Origin: CAVVYA01 sp963752345
Lineage (GTDB): Bacteria > Pseudomonadota > Alphaproteobacteria > SMXQ01
Assembly (NCBI GenBank): GCA_963752345.1
Contig: CAVVYA010000020.1
Coordinates: 186,001-250,000, forward strand
Direction of reading: 5' to 3'
Length of the DNA stretch: 64,000 bases
In this document: piece after piece, positions 1-10,053 of the stretch
Numbering within the stretch: position 1 is the stretch's first letter
How the letters are laid out: each line of letters begins with the position of its first letter
Notes under the pieces: model-generated
The model's input: the letters and a program-made list of their open reading frames with translations, nothing else
The model's database searches: none
What the model was told of the DNA's origin: nothing
Made by a program: the position numbers and the translations under genes

Positions 1-2
1 TG

Positions 3-1652
3 GCGAGCGCTTCGCTTCGAGCTGGAAGGGTCAATGAAGCCGGCGCCTGGCTGGATAAGGCGGCTGTGGCTTCGACCGACGCCCGGACGCGCACCCAGGT
101 CGCGATCGACCGGGTTTCGCTCGGCCAGACCGACGCGGCGATCAAGGACCTCGACAGCGCCCTCGAAATGGATCCGAAGGCCAGCGACGCCAAGACTCTC
201 TTGGTGGTGACGTATTTACGTCAGGGCCAAATCGACGAAGCCGAGCGCGTGGCCAAGAGCCTGCAGGCCGATGACCCAACCAATCCGATCCCGGACAATC
301 TGTTGGGTGGAATCAGCATGGCGCGCGGCGATAGGGAAGCGGCGCGTAAGAGTTTCGAAGCCGCCCTCGGAAAGAAAAGCGATTTTCTCCCGGCTCTGAC
401 CAATCTCGCCAAGCTCGATATCGCTGATCGAAATTTCAATGGCGCGGTTCGTCGCTATACGACGATTCACGAGCAGAATCCGCAGAACCTCGATGCCATG
501 GTTGCACTGGCCGAATTGGAGCAGCGTCTCGGCCACCCGGAGCAGGGGATGGCTTGGCTGACGAAGGCCATTTCAGTGGACCCGAAAGCGGTGGCGCCGC
601 GGCTCACGATGATCAACCTTCTGCTCTTGCAGCGCGACAATGCAAAGGCGATGGCCGTCGCGCGCGAATTGCGCAAGCTCGAACCGGACAACCTTGAGGC
701 TATGGATGCCTTGGCGCGCGTCCAGATACTGAGCGGTGAGGCGGCCCAGGCAGCCGACACCTATCGCTCGCTCGTAGAGGCCGCGCCGACGCCGAACAAT
801 CACGAGCGGCTGGCGCAGATTCTGATTGCCGCGGGCAATCCCGCGAACGCAAAGACTGCATTGCGCAATGGCCTGACGGCCAATCCGGAAGCCGCCAGTC
901 TGGTAGCCGAGCTGACAAGTCTTTTGCAGCGTACCGGTGAGGGCGACGAAGCCCTGAAGGTCGCCAAGGAATGGAAGGCGAAACATCCGCAGTCGGTCGC
1001 CGGTGATCTGATCATTGCCAACATTCTGGCGATGCAGGGGAACTATAAAGACGCCGTGAACGCCGCAGAGCAAGCCTATGGCAAGGAACAGTCCTCCATG
1101 ACGGCCATAGCGCTCGCCAGGACCCGCGTGGCTCTCGGCGACGGCGCAGGCGCTGCAAGCGGCCTGCAGGAATTTCTGAAGAGCGCGCCAAAGGACGCGG
1201 CCGCCCGCGAGCTCTTGGCATCCCTGCATCTCTCGGCTCGGCAGTACGACAGCGCCCTCACCGAAAGCGAGGAAGTGCTGAAGGTGCAGCCGACCAACCC
1301 GATCGTCTTGAACAATCTCGCGTGGCTCTATAGCCAGAAAGGCGATGCGCGGGCACTCGAGTATGCCGAGCGCGCCAATGCGCTGGCGCCCAATGCGCCG
1401 GCTATCATGGATACCCTCGGCTATATCCTGGTGCGCAAGGGCGACGTCAATCGCGGCGTGCCGCTTCTCAGGCAGGCCTACGAGATGAGCAAGAAGTCGC
1501 CGGAGATCGGCTATCATCTTGCTGTCGGGTTGGAAAAATCCGGCCAAGCTGCTGAAGCGCGCGCGGTGCTTGAGGCCGTTCTCAACGACGCGACATCGTT
1601 CGACGACAAAGCGGAAGCGAAAAAGTTGTTTGATTCGATGCCCGTACGTTGA
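3..1652 (+). CDS. prsT: PrsT-like TPR-repeat protein (5' end outside window)
   Basis: The reading frame is open from the first in-frame codon, so the start lies upstream and about 550 C-terminal residues are present. The whole visible protein is helical TPR repeats, roughly one per 34 residues, with recurring patterns such as LNNLAWLYSQKGD and IMDTLGYILVRKGD near the end. The repeat style and the last two motifs resemble the PEP-CTERM-system TPR lipoprotein PrsT, normally about 900 residues long. That family is associated with exosortase-linked exopolysaccharide loci and is thought to act in the periplasm during polymer assembly or export. A GT4 glycosyltransferase follows in the same direction and an exosortase-A-type O-glycosylation ligase lies 12 kb away, which supports this reading. 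A lipobox cannot be seen because the N-terminus is missing. A generic TPR protein is the alternative. Confidence 0.75.
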   Translation, partial: ASASLRAGRVNEAGAWLDKAAVASTDARTRTQVAIDRVSLGQTDAAIKDLDSALEMDPKASDAKTLLVVTYLRQGQIDEAERVAKSLQADDPTNPIPDNLLGGISMARGDREAARKSFEAALGKKSDFLPALTNLAKLDIADRNFNGAVRRYTTIHEQNPQNLDAMVALAELEQRLGHPEQGMAWLTKAISVDPKAVAPRLTMINLLLLQRDNAKAMAVARELRKLEPDNLEAMDALARVQILSGEAAQAADTYRSLVEAAPTPNNHERLAQILIAAGNPANAKTALRNGLTANPEAASLVAELTSLLQRTGEGDEALKVAKEWKAKHPQSVAGDLIIANILAMQGNYKDAVNAAEQAYGKEQSSMTAIALARTRVALGDGAGAASGLQEFLKSAPKDAAARELLASLHLSARQYDSALTESEEVLKVQPTNPIVLNNLAWLYSQKGDARALEYAERANALAPNAPAIMDTLGYILVRKGDVNRGVPLLRQAYEMSKKSPEIGYHLAVGLEKSGQAAEARAVLEAVLNDATSFDDKAEAKKLFDSMPVR

Positions 1653-1718
1653 GGTCGCTCCGGTAAACTCTGTCAGTCGCAGGATGCGCGCCAGATGGAC
1701 GGCTCTCGAGGTCTTGAC

Positions 1719-2954
1719 ATGACGGCGACTGTGCCCGCCGGGAGGCCGTCGCAAAAACACGCGCGGATTCGCATCCTGACCTTTTCGACGTTGTATCCGA
1801 ATGCGTCACGGCCGCAGCATGGTGTGTTTGTGGAAAACCGCTTGCGGCATCTCGTGGCAAGCGGGCAGGTCGAGGCGACCGTGATGGCGCCCTCGCCGTG
1901 GTTTCCCAGCGCCAATCCCGCCTTCGGCGGCTACGCGCGCTATGCCCGCGTGCCACGCTATGAAAACCGCCATGGATTGGAAATTTTTCATCCGCCCTAT
2001 CTTCTGGTGCCGAAGATCGGCATGTCGATTGCGCCATTGCTGCTCTATGCCGCGGCACGTTCGGCGTTTCGAGCGTTGACGGCGAGCGGACGCCATTTCG
2101 ATCTGATCGACGCCCACTATTTCTATCCGGACGGTGTTTCCGCGGTCATGCTGGGCCGCGAGTTCGGGCTGCCGGTTGTCATCACCGGCCGCGGTGCCGA
2201 TCTCAATCAGATCCCGGAGCACAGCCTTCCCCGCCGTCAGATACTGTGGGCTGCCAGGCACGCGGCGGGGCTCGTCACCGTATGTCAGTCGCTCAAGGAG
2301 AGTCTGGTCGCGTTGGGCGGCGATGCCGACAACATCCGAGTGTTGCGCAACGGCGTCGACCTCGGCCAATTCCGGCCAATGGATCGCGAAGCGATCCGGC
2401 GCGAATTCGGGCTGACGGGGCCGACGCTCGTCTCCGTGGGCGCGCTAATTCCGCGCAAGGGTCACGATCTCGTCATCCAGGCATTGACCGAGTTGCCGAA
2501 TGTGACGCTGCTGATCGCCGGAGAAGGGCCCGGAGCGGGCAAATCTCGAACGTCTGACCTCGCGACTGGGTTTGGCCGACCGCGTTCGGTTTCTCGGGCA
2601 GGTCGCCCACGAGCAACTGGCGTCGCTCTACAATGCGGCGGATATCTCCGTGCTCGCCTCGAGCAGCGAGGGCTGGGCCAATGTTCTGCTTGAGGCGATG
2701 GCATGCGGCACCCCGGTTGTCGCCACAAATGTGAGCGGCACACCGGAGGTGGTGCGGGGGCGCGCGGCCGGCATTCTGATCGAGAAAAGGACGTCGGCTG
2801 AAATTGCGGCAGCTATCCGCCGGCTGCTCGTATCGGCCGTCGTCCGGAACGAGCCGCGACGAGCGCTTATGCGGAGGGGTTCAGCTGGGACGATACGACC
2901 AGGGGACAGTTGGAGCTGTTTTTCTCGCAACTGAAAGCGCAAGCTTCTGATTGA
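1719..2954 (+). CDS. Glycosyltransferase family 4 (two frame breaks)
   Basis: GT-B fold glycosyltransferase, probably adding a sugar to a lipid-linked polysaccharide intermediate on the cytoplasmic face. The N-terminal half has the acceptor-domain pattern FSTLYPNASRPQHGVFVENR and a donor-domain start at VSVGALIPRKGHDLVIQAL. The nucleotide-sugar motif SSSEGWANVLLEAMACGTPV, with the usual E-x7-E spacing, is in the next frame. An extra base near 2531 (the ideal reading is GEGPERANLERL) and a missing base between 2830 and 2864 break the frame. After the second break the protein ends cleanly with a tail FSWDDTTRGQLELFFSQLK. The ATG at 1719 is preferred over 1695 because GAGG lies just upstream. 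It is convergent with the HlyD-type gene, 17 bases away, and follows the PrsT-like gene by about 70 bases, so the two are probably co-transcribed. Confidence 0.82.
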
Positions 2955-2971
2955 AATGTGGCCGGCTCACG

Positions 2972-4318
2972 CTACTGCCGCATGGCGTTGTTGAGGACGC
3001 GGCCGATCGGGCCCATCAGATATTCGAAGAACGTGCGCGAGCCTTTGTCGATCATGACCTCGGCGGGCATGCCGGGGACCAGTTGGATATCTTTCAGCTG
3101 CGCAACCTCCTCCGGGTTGGTCTCGATCCGAACCGTATAGTAGGAATTCGCCGTGCGCGAATCAGTCAGCCGGTCGGCGGATACATAGGCCACCGTGCCG
3201 TGCAGGGGGGGCATGGTGTAGCTGTTCAGGGTGGTGAGGCGGATTTCCGCCAGCTGGCCGGGAACGACGCCGTCGATATCGGTCGGCTTCATCTGCGCCT
3301 CGACCACCAATTTATCGTCCTTGGGAACGATATCCATCACGCGCTGGCCAGGAGGCAAGACGCCGCCGACCGTATGGACGGCCATATCGACCACGGTGCC
3401 GGCAACCGGCGCACGCACCACGAGGCGCGATACCTGGTCTCTGGCCGCAAGCATCTGCTGGCTCAAGTCGAAGACCAGGGTCTGGTTGTCGCGCAAGCTG
3501 CTCTCGACATTTTCGATGAAGGTCTTTCGGATCTGCAAGATCTGCAAACGTCCTTCGCCGATCTCCTGCTGAACGCCGGCGATGTTGCTTTGAATGGTGC
3601 CGAGTTCGGCATCGAGCTGAGCGACCTCGCGCTGGAAGGCGAGGATCTTGTTGGTGGGGGCGAAACCTTTTTCGTTCAATGACTGCAGGCCCACTAGTTC
3701 GCGCTTGAAGAGCGCGTTCTGCCGTTCCTTCGCGGCCTGCTGCAGCCGAAGGCCGCTGATCTGCAGTTCTGACTGAGCGATTCGGTTGTCGTAGATCGAT
3801 GTTTGTCCGACGATCATCTTATGGCGCGCTTCGAACAGATTGCGTTGGCCTTCGAGGATCAGCGCGGTTTCCTCGTTGACCGCCGCTTTTTGCAGCAGAT
3901 CCTCCGGGAACATGAGGGTCTCCAACCCGGCGCGTTCGGCGAAGAAACGTGCCTGCTCGGCGCGAGCCGCATCGAAACGGCCCTCGAGCAGGCTCAGCAA
4001 CGCCTGGCCCTGGGTGCCGTCCATGGTCAGCAACGCCTGCCCCTTCTCGACCCGATCGCCGTCGCGCACGCTTAGCGCCTTGATGATGCCGCCCTCGAGA
4101 TGCTGGATGGTTTGGCGGTTCGAGTTGACCACGACCGTACCGGGCGCCACGGCCGCGGAATTCAACGGCGCCAGCAAGGCCCAGGCCGTGAATCCGGCGA
4201 CCAGGCCAGCGATGATCAGCCAGCCCAACACGATCAGGGAGCGATAGCTGTCATTCAATCGCGGTGAAATCCCGACCCTTGAATAAGTTGCCGTGTCGAT
4301 ATTGGCGACGGAGGTCAT
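2972..4318 (-). CDS. HlyD-family type I secretion periplasmic adaptor
   Basis: Membrane-fusion protein of a type I secretion system, linking the inner-membrane ABC exporter to an outer-membrane TolC-type channel. The 448 residues fit the PrtE/HlyD class. A short cytoplasmic N-terminus is followed by one transmembrane helix (about residues 28-52), a lipoyl-like half motif (HLEGGIIKALSVRDGDRVEKG, about 73-93), a long coiled-coil hairpin (about 110-290), the second lipoyl half with VVRAPVAGTVVDMAVHTVGG, and a beta-barrel region. It is the last gene of a minus-strand operon: the ABC exporter ends 27 bases upstream, and the RTX protein comes before that. No TolC-like gene is present in the window, so the outer-membrane partner must be encoded elsewhere. 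The frame is intact. Confidence 0.93.
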   Translation of the reverse strand: MTSVANIDTATYSRVGISPRLNDSYRSLIVLGWLIIAGLVAGFTAWALLAPLNSAAVAPGTVVVNSNRQTIQHLEGGIIKALSVRDGDRVEKGQALLTMDGTQGQALLSLLEGRFDAARAEQARFFAERAGLETLMFPEDLLQKAAVNEETALILEGQRNLFEARHKMIVGQTSIYDNRIAQSELQISGLRLQQAAKERQNALFKRELVGLQSLNEKGFAPTNKILAFQREVAQLDAELGTIQSNIAGVQQEIGEGRLQILQIRKTFIENVESSLRDNQTLVFDLSQQMLAARDQVSRLVVRAPVAGTVVDMAVHTVGGVLPPGQRVMDIVPKDDKLVVEAQMKPTDIDGVVPGQLAEIRLTTLNSYTMPPLHGTVAYVSADRLTDSRTANSYYTVRIETNPEEVAQLKDIQLVPGMPAEVMIDKGSRTFFEYLMGPIGRVLNNAMRQ

Positions 4319-4345
4319 GTACGCGTCCCTTTGACGTGAATTTGC

Positions 4346-6064
4346 TTAACTGACGGACTGGAGCGCCGGGCGGCCGGTGGCGACGGCGGCATTGGGCAAT
4401 TGCACCAGCCGGTGCAGAATGTCCTTGCGGGGGCCGACCGCGAGAAGCTTGCCTTCGTTGAGTACGATGAGGCGGTCCGCGACCTCGAGGATTCCCGCCT
4501 TGTGGGAAATGATGATGACCGTCGTGCCGGCGTCGCGCAACGTGGTGATGGCCTCCATGAGCGCGCGCTCGCCGTCCTGGTCGAGATTGGCATTGGGCTC
4601 GTCGAGAACCACGAGCGAGGGGTTGCCATACATCGCCCGGGCGAGCCCGATGCGCTGGCGCTGGCCGCCGGACAACACGGCGCCGCCGGATCCGATCGCC
4701 GTCTCGTAACCCTGAGGCAAGCGGACGATCATGTTGTGGGCGCCGGCGCGCTGGGCGGCCGCCACCACCAGCTCGGAGTCGGTGTTGCCGAAACGGGCGA
4801 TGTTCTCGGCGACCGTGCCTTCGAATAGTTCGATGTCCTGCGGCAGATAGCCGATGAAGGGGCCGAGCTCGTCGCGATTCCAGATGTGGATGTCGGCGCC
4901 ATCCAATCGCACCTTACCCGCGGTCGGTTCCCACGCACCGACGAGCAGGCGGGCCAGCGTAGACTTGCCCGCGCCGCTGGCCCCGACGATGCCCACCACG
5001 GAGCCTGGCTCGATGGTGAAGTTGAGGTTCTGCAGGATTGGGGTCACACCGGACGGAGCCTTGGCACTGAGGCCTTCGACATCGATCAGGCCATGGGGCG
5101 CCGGGAGGGAGGTGCGGCGCGCCGGCGCGGGGATGTCTTTCAGCAAGCTGCGCAAACGCTGGAACGCGTCGGTGGCCGACACAAACTGTTTCCAGGTTCC
5201 GATCGTCAGCTCGAGGGGCGCCAGGGCGCGACCGGCGATCAGGGAAGCCGCGATGATTTCGCCGCCGGTGATTTGGCTATGCACCGCGAGGTAAGCACCG
5301 ACACCGAGCAGGGCGATCTGCAGAACCTGACGGAATGCCTTGCTCACCGCCGTGAGCAGGCTTGCGCGATTGCTGGCGATGGTCTGGAGATAGAGAACGT
5401 CATCCTGTTGCGGCGCGCGGTGGCGGCGGAGGTTGTTGAACATGCCCATGGCATGCAGCGCTTCGGCGTTTCGCAACGAACCGCCGATAAAGCCGATGAC
5501 GCCGGTGGAACGGCGGTTGGACTCTTCCAAAGGATAGCGCGTGGCGAACTCGTTGATCGCCGCGAGCAGGAAGAGAATCACGGCGCCGATGGTGGTCAGG
5601 ATACCCAGCACAGGATGGCAGACATAGATGACCGCGATCAGGATCGGCGTCCATGGCATATCGAAGAAGACCAAAGTGCCGTTGCCGCCGACGAACTGGC
5701 GCACGGTGTCCAGGTCGCGCATGGGTTGGGCGCTGTTCGGACGCGACCCGGTCAACGTCCCCATGAAGGTCGCATGGAGAACGCGATCATTCATGGCCTT
5801 GTCGAGACGGACGCTGACCTGGATCAGGATGCGCGAACGGATGAACTCAAGGATCGCCATGACCGCCACCAGGAAGCAAGCGAGGCCGGTCAGGGCATAC
5901 AGGGTGGGCGTGCTCTGAGTGGGCAGCACGCGGTTGTAAATCTGCATCATGTAAATGGGGGAAACGAGCAGACCCAGATTCATAATGAAGCTGAAGCAAC
6001 CGATGGCGGCAAACGCGTCGAAACTCGACATCAATGCTTTGGACAGTTCAGACTTCTCGCGCAT
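4346..6064 (-). CDS. Type I secretion ABC permease/ATPase (PrtD type)
   Basis: Inner-membrane exporter that energises one-step secretion of C-terminally signalled RTX proteins. The 572-residue length and the absence of an N-terminal C39-like domain match the PrtD class. The first 300 residues form the membrane domain, starting with hydrophobic helices at about 20-80. The ATPase domain has Walker A GASGAGKST (about residue 360), the ABC signature LSGGQRQRIGLARAMYG (about 463) and Walker B LVVLDEPNANLD (about 485). The RTX substrate gene ends 28 bases upstream and the HlyD-type adaptor starts 27 bases downstream, forming a compact substrate-exporter-adaptor operon. The frame is intact, in contrast to the heavily broken substrate gene. 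Confidence 0.94.
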   Translation of the reverse strand: MREKSELSKALMSSFDAFAAIGCFSFIMNLGLLVSPIYMMQIYNRVLPTQSTPTLYALTGLACFLVAVMAILEFIRSRILIQVSVRLDKAMNDRVLHATFMGTLTGSRPNSAQPMRDLDTVRQFVGGNGTLVFFDMPWTPILIAVIYVCHPVLGILTTIGAVILFLLAAINEFATRYPLEESNRRSTGVIGFIGGSLRNAEALHAMGMFNNLRRHRAPQQDDVLYLQTIASNRASLLTAVSKAFRQVLQIALLGVGAYLAVHSQITGGEIIAASLIAGRALAPLELTIGTWKQFVSATDAFQRLRSLLKDIPAPARRTSLPAPHGLIDVEGLSAKAPSGVTPILQNLNFTIEPGSVVGIVGASGAGKSTLARLLVGAWEPTAGKVRLDGADIHIWNRDELGPFIGYLPQDIELFEGTVAENIARFGNTDSELVVAAAQRAGAHNMIVRLPQGYETAIGSGGAVLSGGQRQRIGLARAMYGNPSLVVLDEPNANLDQDGERALMEAITTLRDAGTTVIIISHKAGILEVADRLIVLNEGKLLAVGPRKDILHRLVQLPNAAVATGRPALQSVS

Positions 6065-6092
6065 GCTGCCTACTCAGGCTGGAGGTTGGTTT

Positions 6093-9000
6093 CTAGGCGA
6101 TGGTAAAAATGTCTTGCGTCACATTGCCGAGCAACACGCCCTGCAACACGATGTCGTGCGATGAGCCGAGATGCAGCACCGCGTTACCGTTGGCATCCGC
6201 CGTCGCCTGAGCAACGAGATCTGCCGCGGTGAAGCCACCGCCTTTGATCTCGATGCGATCGACGCCTTTGGTGAAGTCATCGATGATGTCACGGCCGGTG
6301 GTGCCGGTGTTGAAGGCGAAGACATCCGCGCCGGCGCCGCCCTTGAAGTAGTTGTCACCGGCGCCGTCGACGAGTCGGTCGTTTCCGTCGCCGCCGTAGA
6401 GGTATGAGTTACCGGATCCGGCGGTGATGGTATCGTTTCCGTCCATGCCGAAGAGCATTCCGATGCCGCTGCCGCCGACGATGGTGTCGTTTCCGAGATT
6501 GCCGATGAGCATGGCCTCGGCGCTGCCGGCGGTCAGGGTGGCGGCGGTGGTGGCGGTATGGACGTGGATCTCGTCATTGGTCAGGTACTGGCCGTTGGCG
6601 AGCGTCGGGGCGATGTTCCAGGTCGGGTCCTTGGCGTAGTCGGCGATCATCGCGGTGGTCTGGCTCTGCAGCCAGCCATAGGCTTCGATGGCGTCGGGCG
6701 ACTGGGTGGAGGAGATCACGCTGGCCAGAGCTGGCCTTGGCGTTTGCGGCATAGCCGGCGGCCCAGCTGGGCCATCCGTCCATTTCGGTTGCCGGGCGCG
6801 CTGCCGTAAGGTCGCCTGATAGACCTCCTGCCAGGTCTGATAGAGCTGGCCGGTGGCCGGGTTATAGACCTGATGTTGTAGGTCGCGCCATGGAGCGGGT
6901 CGAAGCCGTTGGCCTCGTTGAGTGAAGCGGCCGGAGAGGAAGTTGTCCATCCAGCCGAGCATCGTGTCGGCCTTGGTAAAGCCCTTCTCGGAGAGGTCCT
7001 GGAGCGAGGTTGCCAGATAGTCCTGCTGCCAGGGCGATATCGAATTGGCGTAGTCATAGCCCTGACTGATCCAGCCCTCGAGCTGGCCCTCCTTATCACC
7101 CAGCGGTCCGTTGACGTAGTTGTTGATCAGGGCGTCGAGGTTGTTGTCGAGGATGGTGGTGAAGTAGCTCTTCATGGCGTCGGCATCGGGGGTGATGTAG
7201 GCCGCGTTGGAGATGTCGCGCAGGCCCCAGGCCAAGGCGCGGATCTGCATGACGGCATCGGAAATAACGCCGTCATCGTAGCCGCGGTAGCCGGCGCGAC
7301 GGCGGCGATGGTATAGGCGGCCTGGGCCTGCAGCTCATCGAGGTAGTAGTGGGTGCCGCTGAGGAGATAGGGGACATAGGTCAGTGACGGCTGGTGGGCG
7401 ACATCGAGACCCCAGCCTGTCGCATCGGTTTCGAACGCGACCGGCAAGGCGTCTGCGCCGTAATTGCCGCCGGTGCCGCGGCCGTCGAGCCCACAGGTTG
7501 GGGCGCAGGTCGACGCGGACGGGATCGCCGTTGGTGTCGGTCAGATGCCACGGCACGCTGCCCGAGGCATCGGCATTGGCGAACATGACCTTGGCGGCAT
7601 CGGCGTTCTGGCTCGTCAGATAGGTCGCCGTCCAGGCGGTCTCGGGCCCGATGTCGGGGCGGCTGCCGGTGCCCGGTATCCATTGCATCACCAGGGCATT
7701 GCCCATCGGGCCGGTATTGGCCTGCGACAGCTGCTGGGTCAGGCCGGCGATCGCCGTGGGTGAAATGGTGGTGGTGAGGTCGTAGGCGGGGATGGCGCCG
7801 GTGTTGATCAGATACTGCATGTCGTAGACGACATGGGGCTCGATCGCGCCCGGGCTGCTGACCTCGTGGTGCCAGGTCGAGATAGTTGTGCTGCTGGATG
7901 TTGGCCTGGCTGAAGGCGGTGGCACCGTCCTGGGTGATCTTGACGTCGTAGTTCAGGGTGCCGAGGTTGGTGGTGTAGGCGTCGTCGCGCGCGAAGATGA
8001 CGTCGGTGTGCAGCTTGCCCAGGGCGTCCATGCGGATGTCGAGCTTGACGTCGAGATTGGGCGCGATGGTGGTCTCGACGCGGTATTCGCTGGCCTGGGC
8101 GCCCTTCATCCAGGTCTCGACGGTGCCGGCGTTGATCGCCTGCTGCAGCAGCTGGGCGGCATCGACGGTCTTCACCGTGGTCGAGCCGTCCGGATTGTGC
8201 AGGGTGACCTGGACTTTGACGTCGAGGCCGTGGCTGACGATGTCCTGGGCCTGGATGGCGGCGCCGGCGGGCGCCGGGGCGACCTTGGCGAGCATGCCGT
8301 TGACGCTGCCGTCGGCCGCCAGGGCGGGGGCCTTGAGGGTGAGCAGGGCATGGCCGACCGAGCCGTCGGCGTTGGTCGTCTTGACGTCCATCTGGACGGC
8401 GACGTCCTGGCCATTGATCTTGGCGACCAGGGTGGTGCCGGGCATCACGGCGCCCTTGGCGAAGACCTGGCCGAAGGTGACATAGCCGGTGCCTTCGGCG
8501 GCGCCCGAGGTGTTCTGCAGGCTGAAGCCGACCACGTCGCCCGGCGCCGAAGGCGCGGGTGAGGCCGGCGTCGGCGCGTTCTGCGTCGGAGCCGACGGTG
8601 CCGGTGCCGGGGCGGACGGCGTCGGCGTGCTCGGCGCCGGCTGCTGCGGCAAGGGGCTGCTCGACACCGGCTCGGCAACCACCGGTCCGGCAGCAGGCGG
8701 CGGCTCAACAGGCGCCGGCTGCTGCGGCAGGCCGGCGACCGGCGGCGGCTCAACAGGCGCCGGCTGCTGCGGCAGGCTCTCGACCGGTGGCGGCTCACGG
8801 GCGCCGGCTGCTGCGGCAAGCTGGCGACCGGCGGCGGCTCAACAGGCGCAGGCGCCCGCGTGCTCTGCGGCGGGGTCACAATAGGATCGGCCGGCGGCTG
8901 TGGCAGGTTATCGACAGGCGGAAGTTCGACCGGGGCCGGAGCCGGGGTGCTGGGAGTGTTCGTCGCTGGCAGGCTGTCGGCCGGCGGCGTTTCGACCACA

Positions 9001-9537
9001 GGCGGAGGGGCTGGCGGCGGAACTGGCTTGTTCGCCAGGCTGTCGGTTGGCGGCGGTTCGACAATAGGCGTTGGCGCCGGCTGCGTGGGCGGAACGGGGA
9101 TGGTGGCGGGGGTCTGCGAAATCAGGGTCAGAAGGGCCGGCGCGCCATTATGTGTCGGCTGCACTTTATACAGCTCGCCACCGAAGGAGAGTTGCGTGAC
9201 GTTCTTGAGAACGTCAGTCCCTTCTGGTACCTGTCAACGCTTTGACAGTGATGCTGCCGTCGCGGCCGGTCGTGATCTTGTACTTGTCGATGGAGTTGGC
9301 GTAAATCGCGAGATTGAGCGCTTTTGCGCTGCCGACAATCATGTCGTTGCCGCCGCCGCCGAAAAAGACATTTTTCGCCGCGCTGCCGAGAAGGAGATTT
9401 GATTTTTGGTCACCAATCAGCGCTTGTCCCAAAAACTCCGCTGGGACGATGGCGGCAGATGACGGGGGCAACGTGCCCGCAGGCTTCTGAACGGTGGTCT
9501 GAGAGTGGCTGGTACGAAAGAACTTGAAACTGGGCAT
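6093..9537 (-). CDS. Large multidomain RTX protein, probable type I secretion substrate (many frame breaks)
   Basis: Reconstructed across frames this is one protein of about 1,140 residues. Domain order: an N-terminal RTX segment (FFGGGGNDMIVGS) followed by the common RTX-linked pattern EGTDVLKNVTQLSFGGELY; a proline-rich linker with repeats of PVEPPPV..LPQQPA (about 9165-8640); a beta domain (VTFGQVFAKGAVMPG, later NADGSVGHALLTL) that reminds me of the first domain of PL26/YetA-like exo-rhamnogalacturonan lyases; a helical domain (TYVPYLLSGTHYYLDELQ, RALAWGLRDISNAAY, ISPWQQDYLATSLQDL); and C-terminal GGxGxD repeats ending in DIIDDFTKGVDRIEIKG, a typical type I secretion signal region. Frame junctions lie near 9228, 8797, 7885, 7496, 7290, 6925, 6875, 6815, 6770 and 6735. 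Secretion by the adjacent exporter is likely; the enzymatic activity is unknown. GGAG precedes the ATG. Confidence 0.8.
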
Positions 9538-10053
9538 TTGATACTCCGCGGCAATAGGGCCGGACGAGGGGCTGTTGCGGAGAATATCTAAAGGGGCGCC
9601 TTTTAAAAAATGGTAAATTCTAAGAAGAACGGCAAGGTAGATAAATTTTTTCTAGAAATTAGTGCAACAAATAGAAGGATGCAAAATACTATAAAAGCGC
9701 AATGTTCATCACTGACAGTATCTATGGGGGTGTGCGCGTATCTCGAGGAAGAATAAAGAGACTGATAGCGGTATTTGAGGGAAAATATAAAGTAAGTGCT
9801 GTACTATTATTGTCATCAAATTTTACTTGTATTGCGAGACAGGGCTTTGATGACCGATCCTCAACGGGAAACACGCTGTATTGACCGTTCTTTCGAGCTA
9901 TCGGGGAAGATAAGTCTGTGACAAAAATCGGGCATTCGGTCCTTTCTTTTGTCGGCTAAGGTGGAGGGCCGGTCAAAACACGGAATGGCTATGGCTGTAG
10001 AAGCCGCGAGCATTCGATGCTGCGGCGCTCACCTAGAGTTCGTTGGAGGCAAG
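9538..10053. other. AT-rich divergent intergenic region
   Basis: About 515 bases separate the divergent starts of the RTX gene and its stand-alone paralogue. Positions 9590-9850 are conspicuously AT-rich, with runs such as cttttaaaaaatggtaaatt and ataaattttttctagaaatt, in an otherwise GC-rich window. The region must carry both promoters and suits an AT-binding regulator, but no specific operator could be identified. A 60-codon open frame at 9702-9884 has no features of a real gene. Confidence 0.6.

Noticed and set aside
573..1760. A 395-codon open frame on the minus strand
   Set aside because: Antisense to the TPR protein; no domain and no ribosome-binding site.
8640..9165. Possible CRISPR or tandem-repeat array
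   Set aside because: The periodicity is that of in-frame proline-rich coding repeats, without unique spacers of constant length.
9702..9884. A 60-codon plus-strand open frame in the AT-rich gap
   Set aside because: No Shine-Dalgarno sequence, no recognisable product and a location in a divergent promoter region.
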